This document shows positions 25,065-34,009 of a DNA stretch of 64,000 bases, in pieces; within the stretch, counting starts at the first letter, position 1, and the number at the start of each line of letters is the position of its first letter. A model generated the notes under the pieces. That model was given only the letters and a program-made list of their open reading frames with translations, was not told the origin of the DNA and did no database searches. This DNA comes from Bradyrhizobium sp. CB1717. GTDB lineage: Bacteria > Pseudomonadota > Alphaproteobacteria > Rhizobiales > Xanthobacteraceae. The DNA is taken from NCBI RefSeq assembly GCF_029714325.1, contig NZ_CP121666.1:5642001-5706000 (forward strand), given 5' to 3'. The position numbers and the translations under genes are program-made.

Positions 25065-25405
25065 CTACTCCCACTCAATCATTTAGGACGACGTTACCGC
25101 GTTGATTTGCAAGCACAATTCGTCAAAGCTGGCGGTCAAATCCCGACGGTATATCCGTGCTAACGTTTTGATCTTGAATTCACAGGAAAATTCATGCCGC
25201 TCGGAGCAATGGCTCCTTCGGCAAGTATCGGAGTCAATCGACTAGGTGGACGCGAGTGCTTGGCCGTAAGGGCCACCGCCACACTCGCGCGCCTTTGCTT
25301 CCGATACCGTCATGATCAGGAAAACCGTGGTTGGCTTATGAGGTGATCGCTCGCACCGCTCACCGGACCACTCCGTCCCTAGACAGCTCGGTCCGCTTTG
25401 CGCCA
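25065..25405. repeat. guaA-tail-like attachment-site repeat, copy 1
   Basis: Begins with CTACTCCCACTCAATC, which I recall as the reverse complement of the last codons and stop of guaA (ATT GAG TGG GAG TAG). It continues ATTTAGGACGACGTT. These 31 bases are identical at 37184-37214, and similarity continues at lower identity for about 340 bp, ending in GTCCGCTTTGCGCCA. The bases to the left are unrelated between copies. The rest of the gap to 25693 holds no gene that I can support. Confidence 0.65.
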
Positions 25406-25693
25406 ACGGCTTCACCTCTATTCGATCGGCGGAATGGTGCACAACCAGGCAACGAGGGCGTCGAGATTCTGCTCAGTCATCTTGCTAATTGGAAACTGGG
25501 AAGTCTCATCGGTGTCCGGACAAGCAGCGCCTTTGGGGTTGGCGCGACCCGGAAGCACGAGGCAGTTCCGGGCTTCTACTCTTCGTCCAGAGCACGCATC
25601 GATCGCTGCGAACGAGGACGACAATTGCATGTTTCCGCTTTTCGGGCCGCGTTTTGGGTGTCACCATGCTCGTGAAAGGACGGGAGGGCCGCC

Positions 25694-26536
25694 ATGCGCT
25701 GGTGTGTCTCGGTCGGGGCGGTGCTTGTTGCGGGGGCGATGGTCGGAGGTGACGTTGCTGGCATTGCCGCGCCGACCCCGAACTCTCGATTCGCCAACAC
25801 CAACCACAGTGTAGAGCCCGTCAATGTCGAGCTCGTTATCGCCGTCGACGTCTCCTATTCGATGGATATGGACGAGCTTGCTATTCAGCGCGAGGGCTAT
25901 GCACAGGCCATCGTCTCGAAAGACTTCCTTCAGGCGCTGAGGGCCGTTCCGGGCAGCAAGGTGGCCGTGACCTATTTCGAGTGGTCGATGTCGGGCGACG
26001 AGAAGATCATCGTTCCCTGGCGCATGATCGACGGTCCGGAATCGGCGGATGCAGTGGCCGCCGAGATCATGAAAACGCCGGTTCGCCGAGGTTCGAGTAC
26101 CTCGATTTCCGGGGCGATTAATTTCGCACTGCGACTGTTCGAAGAGAATCCGTATCGCGGGTTGCGGCGCGTCATCGACATTTCCGGCGATGGGCCGAAC
26201 AACGACGGAGCCCCCGTAACCGGCGCGCGTGACGCTGCCCTAGAGAAAGGCATCATTATCAACGGCCTCCCGATCATGGTGAAGGAGCCATCCCTCTCGA
26301 CGACCGATATCGAGAATCTCGATCTCTATTACGAGGACTGCGTGATCGGAGGGCCGGGCGCCTTCATCATGACGATCAAAGAACGCGAAAAATTCCAGGA
26401 AGCGATCCGGACCAAGCTTGCTCGCGAAGTTGCAGGCTTCACGCCAGAGAGCGGGATCGTCCCAGCCGCCGAGAAAGAGCCCCGGGTGCCCTGTCTGATC
26501 GGCGAAAAAAAATCGCAGGAGCGCGGCCGGCGGTGA
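25694..26536 (+). CDS. DUF1194 (VWA-like) exported protein
   Basis: 280 residues from ATG 25694 with GGGAGGG upstream. An N-terminal signal (RWCVSVGAVLVAGAMVGGDV, cleavage near GIAA) is followed by a von Willebrand A-like domain: VELVIAVDVSYSMDMDE carries the MIDAS DxSxS, and RRVIDISGDGPNNDGAPV carries the later acidic/Ser motif. The family DUF1194 is frequent in Rhizobiales and normally about 230-280 residues, so this is full length. The C-terminus is charged. Metal-dependent adhesion or binding in the periplasm is the inferred role. It stands alone. Confidence 0.87.
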   Translation: MRWCVSVGAVLVAGAMVGGDVAGIAAPTPNSRFANTNHSVEPVNVELVIAVDVSYSMDMDELAIQREGYAQAIVSKDFLQALRAVPGSKVAVTYFEWSMSGDEKIIVPWRMIDGPESADAVAAEIMKTPVRRGSSTSISGAINFALRLFEENPYRGLRRVIDISGDGPNNDGAPVTGARDAALEKGIIINGLPIMVKEPSLSTTDIENLDLYYEDCVIGGPGAFIMTIKEREKFQEAIRTKLAREVAGFTPESGIVPAAEKEPRVPCLIGEKKSQERGRR

Positions 26537-26837
26537 GTGTCGAGACAATCATTCAGAGCCGCCGGACGAACAAACTTTAGACAGCGGTATCATGGTCGCC
26601 GCCCACGCGCCGGAGCATTGGAGGTGCTAACGTCCGTTCGTGGCCCATCGCGTCGTTTTCGTTGCTATGCAACAATACGTCGGCTATCGGGGGGCACAGC
26701 GGACTCAGGCAAGCCGTCCGCCCGACGCGTTTATGGGTTCACGGCCTACAACGCCGCCAGCCGACATCATCGGTTACTCCAAAATAATGGAGTGGACGAA
26801 CGGGTACCCTGGCCAGCGGTCTTGATGGGCGCCGGAA
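26537..26837. other. Intergenic, no supported gene
   Basis: A 126-codon plus-strand frame here has no ribosome site and a repeat-like composition (CGTTCGTGGCCCATCGCGTC near 26633), so it is treated as noncoding. Confidence 0.45.
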
Positions 26838-27698
26838 TCATCCGCCATGTGCTGAGGCTCGGTCGATCGCGTCGAACTCAGTCTCACTCAACCGCCAACT
26901 CAGTGCATCGAGATTGACCCTGGCGTGATCAGGCTTGGTCGCGCCCGGGATGGGAATCACGTGACTGTCGCGCGCCAACAGCCAGTTCAAGGCGACCTGG
27001 CTGATGCTGGCATCATGCGCGCGGGCAATCTCGGTGAGACAAGTTAGCAGCGCTTTCGCGTCCATGCCGTCCGACGGCTGCGTGAGGCGGCCGGACGCAA
27101 GGGGAAAATACGCGACCAGCGCCACATCGAGCTCACGGCAGGCTTCGAGCACCCCATTTGTTTCCGCTGCTCGTCGGACCAAGCTGTAGTTGACCTGATT
27201 GGCTGCGAGCCGAACGCCTGCCCTTCCGAGGTGATCGGCCACGCGGCGCATCTGCTCCGCACTGAAATTTGCCACGCCGACCGCGCGTGCCTTGCCGGAC
27301 TTCACCGCTTCGACGAGGCCTTTGGCGAACACTCGCACATCGATCAATGGCAGCGGATAATGGACATAGTAAAGATCGATTGTCTTGAGACCCAGGCGCG
27401 CGAGCGAACCGTCAAGCGCGCTTATCAGGCGGCGCGGAGAGGTTCGGCCCGGAAAGGGAAGGAACTTCGATGCTATCACCGCGCCGGCGGGACCGGCGCG
27501 CAAGCAATCACCCACGACGCGCTCCGAGAAATAGATCTCGGCCGTATCGATCATGCATGGGCCGGCATCATGAATGATCCTGTACGTTTCCAGCACGGCC
27601 CCGCGATCGGCACGCCGCCACTTGTTTGTGCCGATGCCCAAGGGCAGCACACGGATGCCCGTTCGACCCAAGGGGCGCGTTTCATGATTTGCGGGCAT
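26838..27698 (-). CDS. Aldo/keto reductase
   Basis: 286 residues from ATG 27698 with GGAGAGG about eight bases upstream. The catalytic tetrad of the family is visible: Asp51 and Tyr56 in MIDTAEIYFSERVVGD, Lys in AVIASKFLPF, and His in IDLYYVHYPLPL. The NADP-binding C-terminal part has VIPIPGATKPDHARVN. Length and order fit a TIM-barrel NADPH-dependent oxidoreductase of the general aldo/keto reductase group. The substrate is unknown. It is divergent from nothing obvious; the next gene upstream is the thioredoxin-fold protein on the same strand. Confidence 0.88.
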   Translation of the reverse strand: MPANHETRPLGRTGIRVLPLGIGTNKWRRADRGAVLETYRIIHDAGPCMIDTAEIYFSERVVGDCLRAGPAGAVIASKFLPFPGRTSPRRLISALDGSLARLGLKTIDLYYVHYPLPLIDVRVFAKGLVEAVKSGKARAVGVANFSAEQMRRVADHLGRAGVRLAANQVNYSLVRRAAETNGVLEACRELDVALVAYFPLASGRLTQPSDGMDAKALLTCLTEIARAHDASISQVALNWLLARDSHVIPIPGATKPDHARVNLDALSWRLSETEFDAIDRASAHGG

Positions 27699-27941
27699 CG
27701 CTGGACCTCTCCAAGGCGAAAGCGTCGTTTGCTGTTGGTGTGATGACAATGGCGCTTCAAGCTTACGCCATAGCCACTACGGCCGCATCTGCCGAGTCGG
27801 TCGGCAGTTCAAGGGAAACCAGACTGCGCATTGGCCTAACGATGGACGGTCCCGGCCGCTCGGGCGGTCGAGGTCGGTTCAACCTAGAGAGCGGGTGCTC
27901 TTCAGATCCCGCAGGTGGGAGGCCATGACAACGGCTCGGTC

Positions 27942-28496
27942 TTATGCGTCCTTCCATTTGATCGAGCAGCCGATAGACGCCTTTTGGTCAGCCGGCGCCA
28001 CACCGGTGGTCGCAATCGCACGCATGGCCTCGACAAGCTCTCGGGGCGCTCCCGCGCGAGGCGGAGTTGTGCGGCCTTCATCGAGCCGGCCACGATACTT
28101 GAGCTTGCGGTCGGCATTGTAACCGAAGAAGTCCGGCGTACAGACCGCCCCATACGCCCGTGCGACTGTCTGGGTCTCATCGCGAAGATAGGGAAACGGA
28201 AAATCATGGACCTTCGCGAAACGCTTCATATTCTCAAACGAGTCTCCGGGGTAGCTCGCAGCATCATTCGAGCAAATCGCTGCAAAGCCGACGCCCTCCG
28301 ACATCAGCACGCAGGCGTCCGCAATCATGCGGTCGATCACCGCTTTGACGTAGGGGCAATGGTTGCAGATGAAGACGACGACCGTGCCTTTTTTGCCCGC
28401 AACGTCGTCCAGTGCGTAAGTCTTGCCGTCGGTGGCCGGAAGCCGAAATTCCGGCGCCAGCGTATCAAGAACAACTTGTGTAGCTGTTGCCACCAT
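27942..28496 (-). CDS. Thioredoxin-fold (AhpC/TSA-like) protein
   Basis: 184 residues from ATG 28496 (MVATATQVVLDTLAPEF). The fold is that of redoxin-family proteins: FRLPATDGKTYALDDVAGKK, then VVVFICNHCPYVKAVIDRM with a CNHC pair at the helix start, and later FPYLRDETQTVARAYGAVCTP with a cis-Pro-like TP and DFFGYNADRKLKYRGRLD. This subfamily is widespread in proteobacteria as a thioredoxin family protein without a known partner. Cytoplasmic. It follows two small genes on the same strand with a 9-bp gap, so it may be the last gene of a three-gene operon. Confidence 0.87.
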   Translation of the reverse strand: MVATATQVVLDTLAPEFRLPATDGKTYALDDVAGKKGTVVVFICNHCPYVKAVIDRMIADACVLMSEGVGFAAICSNDAASYPGDSFENMKRFAKVHDFPFPYLRDETQTVARAYGAVCTPDFFGYNADRKLKYRGRLDEGRTTPPRAGAPRELVEAMRAIATTGVAPADQKASIGCSIKWKDA

Positions 28497-28504
28497 ATCG
28501 CACC

Positions 28505-28927
28505 TCAGCCAATAAGCCGGCTTCGCCGAAACGAGAAACCGGTCGGAGCGAATCTTCTGGCCACCCCGAGCGCACCGTTCTCGCAGCTCTCCAGCGCGAT
28601 CTTCTGCGCGAGCATTACGTCTCCGATCGGCAGATCGCCAAGTGGCAGGAAACATAGCCCCACCTTCGGACGGCCGTTCTCGTCGATCTCGCACACATTC
28701 GTCGCGGCGCCGGCATAGATCCTGTACTGCCTGCCGGTATCGCCGCCGACGACCTCGAAATAGCCTTTCTCCGCGAACTGCACCCGTTGCGCCGGCGACA
28801 GCCAGTGGCGCAAGAGCCGCAGCGACCGGCCTTCCGGAGTTCTCTCCGCGCCGTGCCCGACGAACAGAGCCCTTATCGCTCTCAAGCGCGAGCGTTCGCC
28901 TGGGCGAGACCGCTCAAGACGCCACAT
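28505..28927 (-). CDS. Conserved hypothetical protein
   Basis: 140 residues from ATG 28927 (MWRLERSRPGERSRLRAI). The N-terminal half is basic. The C-terminal half is well patterned: EKGYFEVVGGDTGRQYRIYA, ATNVCEIDENGRPKVGLCFL and PIGDVMLAQKIALESCENGA. This Bradyrhizobium-typical domain has two conserved Cys but no motif that suggests catalysis. It lies 11 bases after the 73-residue gene and nine before the thioredoxin-fold gene, so the three are probably cotranscribed. Function unknown. Confidence 0.75.
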   Translation of the reverse strand: MWRLERSRPGERSRLRAIRALFVGHGAERTPEGRSLRLLRHWLSPAQRVQFAEKGYFEVVGGDTGRQYRIYAGAATNVCEIDENGRPKVGLCFLPLGDLPIGDVMLAQKIALESCENGALGVARRFAPTGFSFRRSRLIG

Positions 28928-28938
28928 GGCGCTGCCTA

Positions 28939-29160
28939 TCAGCCGCCGACCAGCCTCGGAAAGAACAGGGTTTCTTCCGCGATCGGGTCGAACGACCGGA
29001 TGTGGGAGACCTGCCCCGGGCCGCTCCGGACCGCGGCGGTGAAGCCGGCGTTGGTCAGTTCGTTGAAGCGCTTTTCCGCCCTCGCCAGTTCTTTCGCGTC
29101 GCTCGGATTGAAAGGGTGACGGCTGTCGCCGGTACGGTCCATCACGATCTGGATTGCCAT
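28939..29160 (-). CDS. Small conserved hypothetical protein
   Basis: 73 residues from ATG 29160 with GAGGAGGG upstream. It begins MAIQIVMDRTGDSRHPFNP and continues KELARAEKRFNELTNAGFTA; the C-terminus is SFDPIAEETLFFPRLVGG. This small family accompanies the downstream 140-residue protein in the same order, suggesting they work together. No catalytic motif. The longer frame running upstream to 29712 belongs to a decayed HD-domain gene, not to this one. Confidence 0.75.
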   Translation of the reverse strand: MAIQIVMDRTGDSRHPFNPSDAKELARAEKRFNELTNAGFTAAVRSGPGQVSHIRSFDPIAEETLFFPRLVGG

Positions 29161-29409
29161 GATCGCCCTCCTCGGAATGCTGATGGCCAAGGACCTCCGA
29201 TCCAGTATCCGGCCGACGCCGCGGAGTTGCAAGAGAGGAAGATTCGATCGCGAACGCCGGAGCTGGGCGGCTCCGAAGGGGCCACTGAAGCAATGCGGAA
29301 CTGACTTTGTCAGGCCGGAAAGTGAGAAACCGTCACCGCGAGTTGCCGAGCCAGTGCCCCCCAAGCAAGGCTGCATCGAAGATCTCACTGAGCTTGCGGT
29401 AGTATCAAA

Positions 29410-29712
29410 CGGTCCCGGCGCGCGGCCACCCGTGAAGCGGCCATACAGATCGTCGCCGATACTTCGGTAGTCGTTCAGAATGGCCTCGGCGTTGTCGACC
29501 TTGCCGGCAAGGGAGACGAGAAGCGACGATGCCGGCTTGGTTGGCAAAATCGAAAGGTAGGCCTCTTTGCGCGGGCGCCAGGCCGACTTCGGCTCGCTCA
29601 AGGAGTCCGTGCAGTCGGCCACGATCTTTGCTACGTCGCTTCCAAATCTCTGACTGATGATATCCAGCGTCGCTTGGCACGCCCTGACCGTACTCAGATC
29701 CCTGCATGGCAC
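29410..29712 (-). pseudogene. Remnant of an HD-domain phosphohydrolase
   Basis: About 100 codons in frame: ATLDIISQRFGSDVAKIVAD, CTDS, WRPRKEAYLSIL, SSLLVSLAGKVDNAEAILND and DDLYGRFTGG match the C-terminal two thirds of SpoT/RelA-like HD phosphohydrolases. The N-terminal HD metal-binding part and the proper C-terminus are missing, and the frame runs on into noncoding sequence. Dead gene is the best reading. Confidence 0.65.
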
Positions 29713-30090
29713 ACCTGAACTTGGGACCCAAAAGATGCCATTGTGTATGCGACCGCCGCGCCGCTAGTGCTGGATCTACTTCCGCTTTCGGCGGCATGAC
29801 TGACTTAGGCCAGGCTGCTATTGGCGCGACCTGGTCGTGAATGACCCAACCGGGACATCCGACCGCTTGCACAACGCGAGCCGCTCTGCAGGCAATCGTT
29901 CGCAAAAGTAGCTTGTCAGGTGCCACCGGCGATTGAGCCGAGCGCCTGCCGCATATCGGCTGCCTCCCTCGACACACCGAGGTTTCGTCAATCCGTCTAT
30001 GCCCTGAAGCAACGACTCCGTCCGTGTTGCCCGGACATGGTTTTGCTGCTGACGGCGAAGCTATGCCATGAGCCAAACGACCTCAGCCTC
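29713..30090. other. Intergenic, no supported gene
   Basis: Frames here lack ribosome sites and recognisable protein patterns. Confidence 0.4.
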
Positions 30091-30462
30091 TCAGCGGCCG
30101 GTGGTCAGCCGCGGCGGGATCTGGGACATCATCCAGAGCTCGATCGCTGCCAGGATCGCGACCGCCGCGCCGATGATCACATGCACCGTCATCGCGGTGG
30201 TTCCCTGGAAGCCCAATACCCAGGGCGATACCAACGCCCACAAGCCGACGATGAGGTTCAGCCACTCCTCCCACACCGCGAATGCCGCCAGCGCCGCAAT
30301 CGCAAGGATCGCGATGGCTATACCGGTGATATTGGCGTTTTGAGAGACCGTCCCGGCATCGAAACCGAATATCCAGGGCGAAACAAACAGAAACGCGCCG
30401 AGGATCAGGTTCGCGACGTCACAAAATTTTGCGTTCGTCCAATTCTCTAGCCAATTCTGCAT
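30091..30462 (-). CDS. SPW-repeat membrane protein
   Basis: 123 residues from ATG 30462 preceded by GGAGGG. Two repeats of the SPW family are seen: ANLILGAFLFVSPWIFGF and LNLIVGLWALVSPWVLGF, each followed by a further hydrophobic helix (ITGIAIAILAIAALAAFAVW and VHVIIGAAVAILAAIELWMM), giving four membrane segments. SPW proteins are small inner-membrane proteins of unknown role, common near stress genes in Rhizobiales. The C-terminus is short and basic. Monocistronic as far as visible. Confidence 0.88.
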   Translation of the reverse strand: MQNWLENWTNAKFCDVANLILGAFLFVSPWIFGFDAGTVSQNANITGIAIAILAIAALAAFAVWEEWLNLIVGLWALVSPWVLGFQGTTAMTVHVIIGAAVAILAAIELWMMSQIPPRLTTGR

Positions 30463-30529
30463 GATACCCTCCATTGGAGGTTTTCCATGCCAAATCAACC
30501 GTATGATCGCCGCGCCGGTTTCCCTCGCG

Positions 30530-30612
30530 GCCCGCGGCATAATAGCAAGGGAGCGGTGGACCTGCCGCGCCTGCCGCTGTCGCTGCTCGGCCGCGCCGAC
30601 GTGATCGAATAG
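30530..30612 (+). pseudogene. 3'-end remnant of a DUF534 ABC substrate-binding gene
   Basis: A short in-frame stretch LPRLPLSLLGRADVIE followed by TAG at 30610-30612 matches the universal ending of DUF534 substrate-binding proteins (compare SLLARADELIE of the gene at 5273). Nothing upstream in frame remains. The rest of 30463-31033 contains only dispersed-repeat words (near 30660-30720) and no gene that I can support. Confidence 0.45.
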
Positions 30613-31033
30613 CGATGCAGTTTGTTGCAGTGCACGAGTCTCTTCCTGGCCCGTTTGGGACATGCCAACCGGCCCGAAAACTGTCCGCTTATCGAGGTAA
30701 ACCGGAAGTGGCTCGCCCGCGGTAAAAATGGCGTCCTCACTGCAGCCAGAAGTTGCGCGTTCCAAGACAGGAACCGTGGTATCCTCCGTCAACGCGATGG
30801 GGCGGTTCAATGAAAGCGGCTGCCCCTCGATTGGCACTTGCTGCGGGTCCTCGTGTCCTCGCCGGGCTCCGGGACAGCACAAAATGGCTTGGCATCCCCA
30901 CCTCCTAGGCGTTACTCGGCCCGCGCCGACGAGGCGATCGAATGAATGCGCCCGGCAGCTAACGTGATCCAGCCGGCGGAAGACCGGTCCGTAAGGGACA
31001 GCGCTCTCCCGGGCCTCGAGGAGGACCAGCATC

Positions 31034-32203
31034 GTGAAGCGAGACTTCGACCTCATCGTCTATGGCGCGACGGGTTACACCGGCCGTCTCATCGCCGAAT
31101 ATCTGGCGACGTCCTGTCGCGGCGACGACGCGCCGTCCTGGGCGATCGCGGGACGCTCGACCGACAAGCTCCAGAAGGTGCGTGCCGACATCGGCGCACC
31201 GGACGATTTGCCTTTGGTTAAGGCGGATGCCGCCGAGGCGGCCAGCCTGCGTTCGATGTGCGAGCGTGCGGCCGTGATCGTCACGACGGTCGGGCCTTAT
31301 CAGCTCCACGGTCCGGAGCTTGTGGCGGCCTGCGCGGCCACCGGCACGGCCTATGTTGATCTGTGCGGCGAACCAGCCTGGATGCGGCGCATGATCGACG
31401 ACCATCACGAAGAGGCTAAACGGACCGGCGCGCGCATCGTGTTCTCCTGCGGCTTTGATTCCATCCCATTCGATCTGGGCGTGCTCACGTTGCAGGAGAA
31501 GGCGCGCGAGAAATTCGGACGCCCGGCGCGGCGGGTCAAAGCCCGCCTGCGCAAGGTGAAAGGCGGCATGTCCGGCGGCACCGCGGCGAGCGCTCAGGCG
31601 ACCTTGGCCGCCGCCGCGCGCGACCCGGCCCTGATCCGGCTGCTGACCGATCCCTTCGCGCTGACGCCGGGGTTCACCGGGCCATCTCAGCCAGCGGGCC
31701 TCATCCCCGAATACGACCCGAGGATGAACATGTGGCTCGTGCCGTTCCCTATGGCGCCGATCAACACCAAGAACGTGCACCGCACGAATTTCCTGTTGGG
31801 TCATCCCTACGGTACCGACTTCGTTTACGACGAGATGATGGTCGCGCCGGGATTTGGGGAAATCGCAAGCGTGACGACGGACACGTTCGCTACGATGGTT
31901 TCCCTGTTCCGGATCGGCGGTCTCAAACCCGGCGCCGGTCCGACTCGGGAAGAGCGCGAGAAGGGCTTCTACGACATCCTCTTCCTGGGCGAGCTGCCGG
32001 ATGGCAGACACGTCGAGGCGGTCGTCACGGGTGACCGCGATCCGGGCTACGGCTCGACCAGCAAGATGATCGCCGAGAGCGCTCTCTGCCTCGTGCGCGA
32101 CGTGCAGGGCGAGGGCGGCATCTGGACGCCGGGCGCGCTGATGGGTCCGGCGTTGCGCAAGCGTCTGACGGAGCGCGCTGGCCTCACCTTCAGCGCGCGT
32201 TGA
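31034..32203 (+). CDS. Saccharopine dehydrogenase-like NAD(P)-binding oxidoreductase
   Basis: 389 residues from GTG 31034, with GAGGA eight bases upstream. The Rossmann start is FDLIVYGATGYTGRLIAEYL, followed by WAIAGRSTDKLQKVRAD and VIVTTVGPYQLHGPELVAAC. The active-site-like region has YVDLCGEPAWMRRMID and IVFSCGFDSIPFDLGV. This is the saccharopine dehydrogenase/trans-acting enoyl reductase family (bacterial homologues of SCCPDH). Mycobacterial members act in lipid synthesis, but the substrate here is unknown. No operon partner; a 571-bp gap precedes it. Confidence 0.87.
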   Translation: MKRDFDLIVYGATGYTGRLIAEYLATSCRGDDAPSWAIAGRSTDKLQKVRADIGAPDDLPLVKADAAEAASLRSMCERAAVIVTTVGPYQLHGPELVAACAATGTAYVDLCGEPAWMRRMIDDHHEEAKRTGARIVFSCGFDSIPFDLGVLTLQEKAREKFGRPARRVKARLRKVKGGMSGGTAASAQATLAAAARDPALIRLLTDPFALTPGFTGPSQPAGLIPEYDPRMNMWLVPFPMAPINTKNVHRTNFLLGHPYGTDFVYDEMMVAPGFGEIASVTTDTFATMVSLFRIGGLKPGAGPTREEREKGFYDILFLGELPDGRHVEAVVTGDRDPGYGSTSKMIAESALCLVRDVQGEGGIWTPGALMGPALRKRLTERAGLTFSAR

Positions 32204-32388
32204 GGTAATGCTCAGAACTGCAGCAGCGTGCTGGATTACGCGGATCGTAACCAACGAAAGCGCGGACTGGTGTCCGCGGCCTCAAATCCGGTTCAATGGC
32301 CGCTTTCGGCCCGTTTGAGACGTCCCCTCTGGGCTCTGAGAATGTCCGATTATCGGGACAGCGACGAGCTCCATCGCAAGGTTTCACG

Positions 32389-33672
32389 ATGAAGAAGGTA
32401 GTCAACTCAGCACAGTCGCGCCGCCACTTTTTGCGGCTGACGTCCATGGCCGCGGCATCAGCTCTGACTCCAACGGTGTTGTGGGCCGAGCAACAAGAAG
32501 CAGCGGATTCGGCCACGTCCCAGGCCGTGCCCGCACGCATCGCCACGTTCGAGGAGGTATGGCGGACCGTGCGAGACCGGTTCTACGATCCGCACCTGCA
32601 CGGGCTCGATTGGTCGGCGGTCCGGGAACGTTACTTGCCGGACGCCACGCGGGCGAGCTCCGAAGAGGCGCTGGCTGGCGTCATCAATAGCATGCTGTCT
32701 GAGTTGCATGCTTCGCACACCCGCTACTACACACCGTACGAACCAGGGTACTACCAGCTTTCCGATATCTTTGCTGGTGCGTTAAGGCGGCGCGGACTGG
32801 AACGCGTTTTTCCGAGTGGCCGTATCTCCTATCCCGGCATTGGCGTCCTCTCGCGTATCGACATGCAAGGCCGCAGCCTGATCACCGGTGTCATAGAAGG
32901 CACGCCGGCCCAACAAGCCGGCCTGCTCGCTGGCGATGTGATCGTGTTCGCCGATGGTGCACCGTTTCAGCCGGTACAGTCATTCCGTGGCAAGGTCGGC
33001 AAGGAAATTATGCTGGGGCTGCGTCGTGCCGGCGCGTTTGAGCAACTATCGGTTACTGCGGTTGAAATTGAGCCCAACAAAATGTTCTTGGACGGCCTGA
33101 AGGCCAGTGCCCGTATAATACCGGCCAACGGCCGACGGATCGGCTACGTTCATGTCTGGTGCTACGCTGGCTCCGCGTATCAGCGGACGCTCGAGCATCT
33201 TCTATCGCAGAGTCCGCTGAACGACGCCGACGCGCTGATCTGGGACTTGCGAGATGGCTGGGGCGGCGCGATTCCCGAGTATCTTGATTTGTTCAACACG
33301 CGAGCGCCGACGATGCAGGTCACTGATCGCAATGGCGCCAGCGAGCTCGCGAACGTGAAGTGGCGCAAGCCTGTCGCCATGCTGGTCAACGGTGGCACCC
33401 GCAGCGGCAAGGAGATCCTGGCCTATGGCTTCAAGAAATATCGGCTCGGCGAGGTCATCGGTAGCCGGACCGAGGGAGCTGTCCTCGCTGCGACGGCATT
33501 CCTCGTTGGCGGCGGCTTGCTGTTGCTCGCGGTCGGGGACGTGCAGGTCGACGGCGAGCGGCTGGAAGGCGTTGGCGTCGCCCCCACGATCGAGGTCCAA
33601 GCTGACCCGGCCTCCATGGGTCTAGGTGATCCTCAACTCAATCGTGCAATCGCAGTCCTATCCGTGGCCTGA
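32389..33672 (+). CDS. S41-family C-terminal-processing-like protease, Tat-exported
   Basis: 427 residues from ATG 32389 (MKKVVNSAQSRRHFLRLTSM). RR at 11-12 and the hydrophobic stretch to LTPTVLWAEQ indicate a Tat signal. After an N-terminal helical region, a PDZ domain (about 145-225) has GIGVLSRIDMQGRSLITGVI and AGLLAGDVIVFADGAPF. The peptidase core shows RIGYVHVWCYAGSAYQRTLE, DALIWDLRDGWGG and the nucleophile region LVNGGTRSGKEILAYGFKKY with Ser. The usual Lys-containing GxxTxGKG is GSRTEGAVL here, so the general-base Lys seems missing. It may be inactive or use another residue. Confidence 0.82.
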   Translation: MKKVVNSAQSRRHFLRLTSMAAASALTPTVLWAEQQEAADSATSQAVPARIATFEEVWRTVRDRFYDPHLHGLDWSAVRERYLPDATRASSEEALAGVINSMLSELHASHTRYYTPYEPGYYQLSDIFAGALRRRGLERVFPSGRISYPGIGVLSRIDMQGRSLITGVIEGTPAQQAGLLAGDVIVFADGAPFQPVQSFRGKVGKEIMLGLRRAGAFEQLSVTAVEIEPNKMFLDGLKASARIIPANGRRIGYVHVWCYAGSAYQRTLEHLLSQSPLNDADALIWDLRDGWGGAIPEYLDLFNTRAPTMQVTDRNGASELANVKWRKPVAMLVNGGTRSGKEILAYGFKKYRLGEVIGSRTEGAVLAATAFLVGGGLLLLAVGDVQVDGERLEGVGVAPTIEVQADPASMGLGDPQLNRAIAVLSVA

Positions 33673-34009
33673 TCCTCGGGAGGCAAACCTGCCAGCTCTG
33701 ACCCTGATCCGCGAGGACCGGACGCCACAAGTGAAATGCTGCGTTTCTTGCTAGAGCATTCGCTCCAACGGCAGCCAGGCTAGAGTTAGTACCGCTCGTG
33801 GCCCCTGTGAGACGTTCGGGGCCAGCCGAATGTCCAGTTTGCGCCCGCCAAGGGCTGCCATAAGAGAATGGCCTGCCCGGTTCGCAATACAGGTCATTGC
33901 CAGGATAAGCACGGATCGGACCGATCAAAACGAGGGACCAGGCGAACTTACGCCGGTCGGGATTTCCGGATCCCCGGCTGAGGTCGATGCATTGGGCAAA
34001 CGCGGCGCG
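33673..34009. other. Intergenic, no supported gene
   Basis: Convergent gap between the protease and the SDR gene. It includes a TGTCCAGTTTGCGCCCGCC word of the dispersed intergenic repeat type near 33833. Confidence 0.45.

Noticed and set aside
29405..30076. 223-codon minus-strand frame
   Set aside because: Shifted frame over the HD-domain remnant; no ribosome site.
30959..32254. 431-codon minus-strand frame
   Set aside because: Antisense to the saccharopine-dehydrogenase-like gene.
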